6,083 nucleotides of DNA from Candidatus Kapaibacterium sp. GTDB taxonomy: Bacteria; Bacteroidota; Ignavibacteria; Kapaibacteriales; UBA2268. The notes beneath the pieces were generated by a model. The model searched no databases. It was not told the origin of the DNA and was given only the letters and a program-made list of their open reading frames with translations. Made by a program: the position numbers and the translations under genes. The stretch lies in the NCBI GenBank assembly GCA_030835065.1, contig JAUQWR010000163.1:1-6083 (forward strand). The letters are read 5' to 3'. The number at the start of each line of letters is the position of its first letter. The first letter of the stretch is position 1. Below are positions 1 to 5,572 of the stretch, one piece after another.

Positions 1-1071
1 GTTTAGTTCTACAGAGTAGTTGTCTGTTTCTCTTGCATTATTAGTAATAGTATGCATCCATTCAGTCATAACAGCCCATTTGTCTGCCATACCGAAATGG
101 AAGAAAATGTTTTGAACCGAGAAATAATGATTTTTAAAATACAAACCATTATCAGATTTTAGCACACCATTGACGAATACAGTACCACCACAATAAGCAG
201 TAATGCCTGTACCAAAGTCTGGAGGATGGAGAGTAACTTTGAACAAACCTGAGAGGTTTTGATCTGAAGTATAGTTTTGAGTAATGATTTTCAAATTTTT
301 AGAATCATAAATACCTAAAGAAATACCCAACCAATCGATAGCTTGATAGTCAAGCTGAGCACCTAACTCGATATAATCGCAAGGAACTACTGGAGGAGTA
401 GCAGTAGGAGTAACAAATTGGCGTGTCATATAAGTATGATCGTCCCAATCGGTACCAACCATAGGCTGCATATAACCTATCTTAAGAGAAGGTAAATAAT
501 CAGCCATAGAAGGAAGCCATTCGCCAGGACTTAGATTAATAGCACCAGTATAGGCTAATTGTCCGGGATATCTTTTTTTTGTTTCGATGTCGTAAGCAAA
601 ATTATATGAACCTTCTAAACTAATACCATCAACAGGCTTAACGCTCAAATAAGGAGTTAAAATCATAATCATATAATCACGTTCTGTGCCGTAAGGATTA
701 GTATAGTTGATGGTAGTATCGCGGGTAGGATCTTCGAAGTGGGGATAAGTAACAGACTGTTTAGTAGGCTTACCCCAGCGAGCTGTTTGATAACGGAAGT
801 CCAATCCATAAGTAACTTTGTCATCAAACAAAGTATTGGATTCGCCGATAGCATCGAATAATCCTTGCATACCAAGAGTAGAAGGATTAATAAGTGAAAT
901 GTCTTTTCTCGACATCCATCCAGAATTTGTTCTTTGCATGCCGACATTAGGAGCCACATGGCAATTTTGGCATTTAGTGCCAAAAGATTGCAGGATGGAA
1001 TATTGCGGTCTGGCAGAAGCAATCAGAGGCAATAGTATCAAAGCCGCAACAATAGTAATGATTCTTTTCAT
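1..1071 (-). CDS. Monoheme cytochrome-porin fusion, outer membrane (3' end cut off)
   Basis: The frame is open for 357 codons from the ATG at 1069-1071 to the window edge, so the C-terminus is missing. Residues 1-20 form a signal peptide ending ASA. A single heme c site, CQNCH, lies at residues 34-38, followed by a Gly/Asn-rich linker (APNVG, RTNSGW). The remaining ~300 residues are rich in alternating aromatic and polar residues (GLDFRYQTARW, SLEGSYNFAYD, AQLDYQAIDWLGISLGIYD), as in outer-membrane beta-barrel strands. Two further cysteines, C231 and C294, might form a disulfide. Signal peptide, one N-terminal CXXCH, then barrel is the architecture of Cyc2, the fused cytochrome-porin of iron oxidisers; homology to Cyc2 itself is not established. 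A weak AAGAG ribosome site precedes the start. The upstream neighbour is a hexaheme lipoprotein, which supports a role in electron transfer at the outer membrane. The heme site and export signal are certain; barrel and function are inferred. Confidence 0.8.
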   Translation of the reverse strand, partial: MKRIITIVAALILLPLIASARPQYSILQSFGTKCQNCHVAPNVGMQRTNSGWMSRKDISLINPSTLGMQGLFDAIGESNTLFDDKVTYGLDFRYQTARWGKPTKQSVTYPHFEDPTRDTTINYTNPYGTERDYMIMILTPYLSVKPVDGISLEGSYNFAYDIETKKRYPGQLAYTGAINLSPGEWLPSMADYLPSLKIGYMQPMVGTDWDDHTYMTRQFVTPTATPPVVPCDYIELGAQLDYQAIDWLGISLGIYDSKNLKIITQNYTSDQNLSGLFKVTLHPPDFGTGITAYCGGTVFVNGVLKSDNGLYFKNHYFSVQNIFFHFGMADKWAVMTEWMHTITNNARETDNYSVELN

Positions 1072-1151
1072 AGACAGACTCTTATTAGTAAAAAAAATAG
1101 TATTTGCGAATAAATTAATAAAAATAAATTAAAAATGCTAATGATTTTTTC

Positions 1152-1189
1152 AAAAAAAGAGGCTGTCGAAAAAAAATCTACAGCCTCTT
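1152..1189 (-). terminator. Intrinsic terminator after the hexaheme cytochrome gene
   Basis: A perfect 10-bp stem (AAGAGGCTGT at 1189-1180 pairing with ACAGCCTCTT at 1166-1157, minus strand) encloses a 13-base loop. The T-tract continues to 1152 on the minus strand only, which sets the direction. It lies 23 bases after the cytochrome stop codon and 81 bases before the start of the cytochrome-porin gene. That gene therefore either has its own promoter in 1072-1150 or depends on readthrough. I saw no convincing promoter in that stretch. Confidence 0.88.
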
Positions 1190-1211
1190 GTAATATCAAG
1201 AAGATATTTAA

Positions 1212-2327
1212 TTATTTTTTCAAATAATCAACACCATTTTGAAGCATAAACAGAACATAACCTGGGTTGTGTGCGCCATTAGATCTGTCTTTAGCTAAGT
1301 ATAAGTAGTTTAATAAAGCATCGCCGTCAGCTTTTTTGATAGCAGTTTTCTTGCCAACAGCTGATAATTTAGCGTATTCGCCTAATACATTGTAACCTTC
1401 TTCGCCAAGTGCTTGAGTAGTATCAAGCAAGCTCTTGTTGATAAGAAGTTGTCTGTATTCAGCCAATAAAGCTTTAATTTGAGTTGCTTTAGCAGTTGGG
1501 ATGCCAGTTGAGTGGCAAGTTTTACATTCTGTTAGTTCGCCCATTTGAGCAACTGACATTTGGAATGTGTGACCACCAGCAGCTGGGTTAGTTGAGTTTT
1601 TGCCCATATGGCAAGATACGCAACCTTTTGCTAAGTTAGCGTGAGGATTGCTACCAGAATACTCTTTACCTTCAATATTGTTCAAACCTTTCATAGCGAA
1701 TACGTTAGCAACAGTACCGTAGTGAGGTCCGAAACGTGAGTAAGAAGATGTTGAAGAAGCAGCTGAAATTGTATCAAAGTCGCCTGGTGTACGAGTATAA
1801 GTACGAGCTTGGTGGCATTTACCGCACAAGTTACCAGTCTTGAAGTCAACATTAGCATCAGTAGCTAAACCTTTGAAACGAAGATTGAAAGCTGAGCTGA
1901 AAGATAATTTCCAGTCTGTGCTATCGTAAGCTTTGTGGATAGTATGGCAAGTTTTGCAATTGATTTTTGATGTAGCTAAAGATGTAGGATCATCTTTGCC
2001 AAGAGCAATTGCTTCTCTGAAACCATCACCAGAGTGGCATCCACCGCAACCGATTCTACCGGCTTCTTCGAGGTAAACTTCACCAGTACCGTGCTTGGAT
2101 AAATTGTATTGTGCAGTTTTAAGGTTTACATCTGCTGCTGCGTCAGAGTGGCAAGCTTGACATTTTGTAATACCATCTTTTCCATCTTTACCAGTTGCAC
2201 CAGTATCACCTTTTGTGCCTGCAGGACCTGCAGGACCTTCTGGACCTTCGCAGCTCATCAAAAAGCCGGAAAATGCCATAGCTAAGCCCAACAACATTGT
2301 TGAGAATTTGTTAGCTGTTTTTATCAT
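1212..2327 (-). CDS. Hexaheme c-type cytochrome lipoprotein with collagen-like stalk
   Basis: A 371-residue exported cytochrome. A lipoprotein signal peptide ends in the lipobox LMSC, with the lipidated Cys at 26. Nine GXY triplets follow (residues 28-54: GPE, GPA, GPA, GTK, GDT and on), a collagen-like stretch. Six CXXCH heme sites lie at residues 56-60, 94-98, 124-128, 168-172, 236-240 and 268-272. Outside these motifs there are exactly six histidines: 79, 131, 202, 229, 253 and 353, one possible sixth ligand per heme. The helical C-terminus carries DRSNGAHNPGY (347-357), which resembles the late His-containing segment of NrfA-type multiheme cytochromes. ATG at 2325-2327 is preceded by a strong TAGGAG site seven bases away. 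The likely place is the outer membrane, as an electron-transfer protein; surface exposure, partner and acceptor are inferred. All six sites are standard CXXCH, with no catalytic CXXCK. Confidence 0.93.
   Translation of the reverse strand: MIKTANKFSTMLLGLAMAFSGFLMSCEGPEGPAGPAGTKGDTGATGKDGKDGITKCQACHSDAAADVNLKTAQYNLSKHGTGEVYLEEAGRIGCGGCHSGDGFREAIALGKDDPTSLATSKINCKTCHTIHKAYDSTDWKLSFSSAFNLRFKGLATDANVDFKTGNLCGKCHQARTYTRTPGDFDTISAASSTSSYSRFGPHYGTVANVFAMKGLNNIEGKEYSGSNPHANLAKGCVSCHMGKNSTNPAAGGHTFQMSVAQMGELTECKTCHSTGIPTAKATQIKALLAEYRQLLINKSLLDTTQALGEEGYNVLGEYAKLSAVGKKTAIKKADGDALLNYLYLAKDRSNGAHNPGYVLFMLQNGVDYLKK
2166..2246 (-). repeat. Collagen-like GXY repeat coding region
   Basis: Nine consecutive triplets each beginning with Gly, residues 28-54 of the hexaheme cytochrome, directly after the lipidated cysteine and just before the first heme site. 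The first three are Pro-rich (GPE, GPA, GPA), the later ones charged (GDT, GKD, GKD). Collagen-like runs right after a lipobox are a known feature of bacterial surface lipoproteins. Here the run may serve as a spacer or could drive trimerisation. Confidence 0.85.
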
Positions 2328-2359
2328 AAATAGGCTCCTAAAAAAAATAACACAAGATC

Positions 2360-2371
2360 AAACGAACGTTT
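2360..2371. promoter_or_regulatory. Putative operator site 1 (AAACG-AA-CGTTT)
   Basis: A 12-base inverted repeat with five-base arms AAACG/CGTTT separated by AA. It lies 33 bases upstream of the cytochrome start codon, close to where a promoter would be. It shares its arms with the sites at 2480 and 2604. The symmetry suits a dimeric helix-turn-helix regulator; the regulator is unknown. Confidence 0.45.
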
Positions 2372-2479
2372 TAGTACAAATTAATAAAAAAAAACAAAAT
2401 ACTCCAAATAAAATATTAAATGAATTTTAATCGATTATTTTTTCACAAAACATGCAAACCTTTATTTATGAAGACTTTT

Positions 2480-2487
2480 AAACGTTT
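2480..2487. promoter_or_regulatory. Putative operator site 2 (AAACGTTT)
   Basis: A perfect 8-base palindrome, with G following so that one half reads as in site 3 (ACGTTTG). It is the shortest and weakest of the three related sites and lies near the middle of the divergent region, about 118 bases from site 1 and 126 bases from site 3, measured centre to centre. Confidence 0.4.
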
Positions 2488-2603
2488 GTACGATTGATTC
2501 TAAAATTTCAAACAGATTAATATTTGTTCATTAATTATTTGCGCCACTAAATTTAAACTTTGGCAGAGCTAAACCTAAATGATGAAAAAATGTTTAGAAA
2601 CTT

Positions 2604-2615
2604 TCAAACGTTTGA
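2604..2615. promoter_or_regulatory. Putative operator site 3 (TCAAACGTTTGA)
   Basis: A perfect 12-base palindrome and the best of the three AAACGTTT-type sites. It lies about 97 bases before the nadD start. The core CAAACGTTTG is like the operators of LacI/PurR-family repressors, but that resemblance alone cannot name the regulator. Confidence 0.5.
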
Positions 2616-2711
2616 TTAGTTCTTGCTTTGATCAATTAATAACGGATAATTTTATCCATTTTTGTGTTTTTTGATAAAAAGTTGTATTTTATCTTTTTTA
2701 AGAGGTTAAAA

Positions 2712-3311
2712 ATGAAAATTGGAATTTTTGGTGGCTCTTTTAATCCTATTCATAATGCCCATGTTTATATGGCAAACAAAATATCATTGGATTTTGAATT
2801 GGATAAGTGTTTGATTATTCCAACTAAAGTTTCTCCATTCAAAGTTTCTGATAATAATTCTATTCCAGACAATTATAGACTTGAGATGATAAAATTGGCT
2901 ATTCGAGATCATTCACTATTAGAATTATGTGATTTTGAAATTAAAACAAATGAAATTTCATTTACATATTTGACAATTAATCATCTGAAAAAGATATACG
3001 AAGGGGCAAAGTTTTATTTGTTTATTGGTACAGATCAGGCTTTAATGTTCGATAGATGGAAAAATTGGGATTATATATTAGATAATGTAGTTATTTTGAT
3101 TGCTCGACGTCCAGATTTGAAGTCTGAATTTGAAATTGTCGAAATCGATAAATTTTTCGCTTCGAAATGTGAGTATCATTTTGTTGATGCTCCTATAATC
3201 AATATAAATTCTAGTATTGTAAGAGAAAACATAAAAAATAATCATTGTATCAGCGATATGGTAGATCCCAAAGTAGAAGAATTTATTCTAAAACATAATC
3301 TTTATAAATAG
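2712..3311 (+). CDS. nadD: Nicotinate-nucleotide adenylyltransferase
   Basis: The 199-residue product joins ATP and nicotinate mononucleotide to form deamido-NAD in the cytoplasm, the penultimate step of NAD synthesis. The N-terminus reads KIGIFGGSFNPIHNAH, the nucleotidyltransferase signature, with H14 and H17 as the HxGH-type histidines. Further family marks are IIPTKVSPFK, NYRLEMIKLAI, FIGTDQ followed by FDRWKNW, VVILIARRP, and near the C-terminus NSSIVR, matching the family's ISSTxIR. The Gly of HxGH is Ala here (HNAH), an uncommon variant. The frame is open upstream to an ATG at 2664, but the ATG at 2712 has an AAGAGG ribosome site six bases before it and gives the normal N-terminus. The stop faces the xseB stop with one base between them, so the two transcripts must overlap or end inside each other's gene. 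Confidence 0.95.
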   Translation: MKIGIFGGSFNPIHNAHVYMANKISLDFELDKCLIIPTKVSPFKVSDNNSIPDNYRLEMIKLAIRDHSLLELCDFEIKTNEISFTYLTINHLKKIYEGAKFYLFIGTDQALMFDRWKNWDYILDNVVILIARRPDLKSEFEIVEIDKFFASKCEYHFVDAPIININSSIVRENIKNNHCISDMVDPKVEEFILKHNLYK

Positions 3312-3312
3312 A

Positions 3313-3519
3313 CTATTCTTTATTTTCTGAATATTTTTCTAAAATATTATTAACTTTCATCTCAGAATTTTCCAGATATTCTCTACATTCAGTAGATAGT
3401 TTCATGCCTTCTTCAAAAAGTTTAATCATTTCGTCGAGTTGGGAATCGCCTTTGTCTAGTTGCTCTACAATTGTCTCGATTCTTTTGATTTTGTCTTCAA
3501 ATTTCAATTCTTTAGCCAT
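3313..3519 (-). CDS. xseB: Exodeoxyribonuclease VII small subunit
   Basis: The 68-residue product is the normal size for XseB, the small helical subunit that binds in several copies to the XseA helical region and is needed for nuclease activity on single-stranded DNA. Family pattern is clear: FEDKIKRIETIVEQLDKGD, then LDEMIKLFEEGMKL, then a Cys and a final helix (SEMKVNNILEKY). It is the last gene of a four-gene operon and follows xseA after eight bases. Its ribosome site, TAGGAAA at 3524-3530, contains the xseA stop codon TAG, which suggests coupled translation. No terminator is visible after the stop; the transcript would run into the 3' end of nadD in antisense. Confidence 0.95.
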   Translation of the reverse strand: MAKELKFEDKIKRIETIVEQLDKGDSQLDEMIKLFEEGMKLSTECREYLENSEMKVNNILEKYSENKE

Positions 3520-3527
3520 TTGCTTTC

Positions 3528-4745
3528 CTAAAACAATTTATTTTGTAGAATGTTAATTACTTTGATTTTTGCCGTTTCATCTTTGCGAACTAATTCAATT
3601 TCTTTTTTTAGATAATTATCTAAGGATTCATTATTTGAAATAATTTTATTGCCTGCTTTAATATAGGCAAATCCTTTTTCGAGTGGGGCAGCTGGGTTGA
3701 GTAGTCTGCAAGAAGTTTCAAGATGATCGATTTTTGCAGATAAGTTTTTGAATGTTTGTTTTAAATCTTTTTGAATGGAATATTCTGAACTATCAATAAA
3801 TTGATTATATTGATTTATTTTGTCAATAATACGTTTATGTGCAGACTTTGAAACAGCAATATTAAGCAGGTCATTTTTTTCTTTAATATTTTGTTTTATT
3901 AGCTTTCTCATGAAAAAAATCTGATTTTCGAAATAATCAATAAGTTCAGATTTGGTAAGAGGAGTTGCAAGTTCTGCAGCAGCAGTAGGAGTTGCAGCAC
4001 GTCTATCAGCAACAAAATCGGCTATAGTAAAATCAGTTTCATGCCCTACTGCCGAAATGTAAGGAATTTTGCATTTAAAAATTGCATTAGCAACAATTTC
4101 TGTATTGAAAGACCAAAGATCTTCTATCGATCCGCCACCTCGCCCTACTATTAAAACTTCTGCAGGAGTTTTTTGCAATTGATTGATAGCCTCTACAATA
4201 TCTTCTGCAGAGCCATCACCTTGTACAAGAGTGGGCCTGAAAAAAACATTAACAGCTGGAAATCTTCGCTCGATAGTACTCAAAATATCGCGTATAGCAG
4301 CACCGGTTGGTGAAGTTGCAACCGCAATATTCATTGGCAATCCAGGCAAAGGTTTTTTATTTGATGTATCAAAATAGCCTTGTTCATCTAATTTTGCTTT
4401 CAGAGCTTCGTAAGCCATGAACAAATCACCTTGCCCAGCAGGTACAATAGAGCTGCAATCAATTTGATAATTTCCGCGCTGGGGATAGACTGTTACAGTT
4501 CCGCTAATTATTACACGCATTCCATCGCTAGGCACAAAATTGAGTGAACGGTGTTTCCACATTGTGCAGGCAATTTGAGCATTCGCATCTTTAAGTGTAA
4601 AGTACCGATGCCCTGAGCTATGATGTTTGTAATTAGATATTTCACCAATTACAGATATGTTCTCAAAACTTTCTTCGAGAACATATTTGATAGCGCCAGT
4701 CAATTCGCTTACAGAGATGGCTTTATTTTGATTTGTTATCTGCAA
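3528..4745 (-). CDS. xseA: Exodeoxyribonuclease VII large subunit, TTG start
   Basis: The 405-residue catalytic subunit of exonuclease VII degrades single-stranded DNA from both ends and acts in repair. Residues ~10-105 form the N-terminal OB-fold (ISVSELTGAIKYVLE, GEISNYKHHSSGHRYFTLKD), followed by the catalytic domain and a long helical stretch (~265-350) that binds XseB. Conserved catalytic-domain segments: SPTGAAIRD with D153, VGRGGGSIEDLWSFN with R202, and SAVGHETDFTIADFVADRRAA with H235 and D238. These fit the Asp, Arg, His and Asp reported as important in E. coli XseA. It is somewhat shorter than the ~456-residue E. coli protein. The start is TTG at 4743-4745: an in-frame TAA lies immediately before it, and the next ATG (codon 62) would remove most of the OB-fold. 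It overlaps the upstream lipoprotein gene by 23 bases and has only a weak ribosome site, so it probably relies on translational coupling. Confidence 0.95.
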   Translation of the reverse strand: MQITNQNKAISVSELTGAIKYVLEESFENISVIGEISNYKHHSSGHRYFTLKDANAQIACTMWKHRSLNFVPSDGMRVIISGTVTVYPQRGNYQIDCSSIVPAGQGDLFMAYEALKAKLDEQGYFDTSNKKPLPGLPMNIAVATSPTGAAIRDILSTIERRFPAVNVFFRPTLVQGDGSAEDIVEAINQLQKTPAEVLIVGRGGGSIEDLWSFNTEIVANAIFKCKIPYISAVGHETDFTIADFVADRRAATPTAAAELATPLTKSELIDYFENQIFFMRKLIKQNIKEKNDLLNIAVSKSAHKRIIDKINQYNQFIDSSEYSIQKDLKQTFKNLSAKIDHLETSCRLLNPAAPLEKGFAYIKAGNKIISNNESLDNYLKKEIELVRKDETAKIKVINILQNKLF

Positions 4746-5568
4746 TTAATTCTAATTTTTTATATTCAAATTTTGAAATAGTGATTTTTAGATTACCATT
4801 TTTTGATGGAGAGTCGAATTCAGTAAGTGAGAAATTAATAAAGGGTTTGAATAATTTCCCGGGTTTTGCATATTTCAAGGCATCAATATCGTCACTAGGA
4901 TATTTTGTAGACTTATCAATAATTTTTTGATTAATCAATGTTTTACTATTCGACTTATCAATTGAATAAAGTGAATAAACTGTTTTAGAAGGTTCAATAT
5001 TAATCGAAATTGCTATTTTATCAGGTATATTTTTATTTGAAATTTCAGGATAATATCTTCCGGCAAATTTCTTATTTGTAGTATAATTATAAAAATCAAT
5101 AATATTATTATTAGAAGAGTCGCCCGAAAAAGTAAATTGAACACCAGTTTCAATCAAATTAGATTTCAATTTTCTATCTGCATATTTTATACCGGCAGAG
5201 AAAATTGCATTTTGATTGATTAGAGCAAGTGGAGATTCAATATAGAAAGTATATTCGCCATATTCCAGGACAGAATCTAATTGGATAGAGGCACTGTACC
5301 AAAGGCTGTCAAACTTTTTTAATTCAAAATTTAAATAATTATTAGTATCTAAATATACAGTTTCGTTTCTCGAGATTGAGAAATCGTCGAAAGAGCTGAT
5401 TTCATCTTTGATAATTTTTTTCCATTTAAATCCTGAAAAATCTATCAAGGAATCAGATTGGCGATTATTAAAATCGATTTTTTTATCAGGCACAAAAGTT
5501 TTTTGTTCTTTATCTGAGCAAGACAGAACAAAAAATGCTAATAAACAGCAAAGGACAATTTTTTTCAT
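4723..5568 (-). CDS. Lipoprotein with GH16/concanavalin-like fold, probably non-catalytic
   Basis: A 281-residue lipoprotein. The signal peptide ends in VLSC with the lipidated Cys at 17, followed by SDKE. The body matches the pattern of GH16-like jelly-roll proteins as I remember it: FSGFKWK (44-50), NETVYLDTNNYLNFELKK (68-85), DSLWYSASIQLDSVLEYGEYTFYIESPL (87-114), a central NAIFSAGIKYAD (120-131) and a late INFSLTEFDSP (244-254). In active members an ExDxE motif would be expected soon after the central strand. Here the best aligned segment is E140-T-G-V-Q144, so the Asp and the second Glu are lost, which suggests a binding or structural role. It starts four bases after the STAS gene stop, without a clear ribosome site, and overlaps xseA. 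Lipoprotein status is firm, the fold moderately so; substrate and role are unknown. Confidence 0.75.
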   Translation of the reverse strand: MKKIVLCCLLAFFVLSCSDKEQKTFVPDKKIDFNNRQSDSLIDFSGFKWKKIIKDEISSFDDFSISRNETVYLDTNNYLNFELKKFDSLWYSASIQLDSVLEYGEYTFYIESPLALINQNAIFSAGIKYADRKLKSNLIETGVQFTFSGDSSNNNIIDFYNYTTNKKFAGRYYPEISNKNIPDKIAISINIEPSKTVYSLYSIDKSNSKTLINQKIIDKSTKYPSDDIDALKYAKPGKLFKPFINFSLTEFDSPSKNGNLKITISKFEYKKLELIADNKSK

Positions 5569-5572
5569 ATAT

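Larger units (their letters stand above)
2328..2711. promoter_or_regulatory. Divergent intergenic region between cytochrome and nadD
   Basis: These 384 bases hold no gene that I can support. They are strongly AT-rich and must contain the promoters for the minus-strand cytochrome gene and the plus-strand nadD. Three AAACG/CGTTT palindromes, listed separately, are the only clear structure. No exact TAnnTTTG promoter box was found on either strand. A possible nadD promoter is GATAAT at 2645-2650 with TTGCTT at 2623-2628, a weak match. An inverted repeat GGATAA-TT-TTATCC lies at 2644-2657, over that putative -10. Confidence 0.6.

Noticed and set aside
669..1132. Open frames at 669-1022 (minus) and 818-1132 (plus)
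   Set aside because: Both lie over the signal peptide, heme site and barrel-coding frame of the cytochrome-porin gene, which is open to the window edge and has protein-like features. The alternatives have no recognisable motif or ribosome site.
1151..1190. Hairpin read as the end of an insertion sequence
   Set aside because: No matching inverted end, target duplication or transposase is present, and position plus T-tract fit a terminator.
2215..2430. Plus-strand frame running from the collagen-like region into the intergenic region
   Set aside because: Its MPAGPAGPSGPS start is the reverse reading of the GXY codons; the rest is low-complexity Lys/Asn translation of AT-rich DNA.
2604..2615. 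Naming the palindrome a PurR or other specific LacI-family box
   Set aside because: The core CAAACGTTTG is shared by several repressor families and the neighbouring genes are not purine genes, so no regulator can be named from sequence alone.
2644..2657. Inverted repeat GGATAA-TT-TTATCC as a further operator
   Set aside because: Arms are short and almost wholly AT, and no related copy occurs in the window. It is mentioned within the intergenic region but not called as a site.
2664..2711. Upstream ATG extending NadD by 16 residues
   Set aside because: The extension is Phe/Lys-rich from AT-rich DNA and would put residues before the buried first strand. The ATG at 2712 has AAGAGG at the right distance and gives the usual NadD N-terminus.
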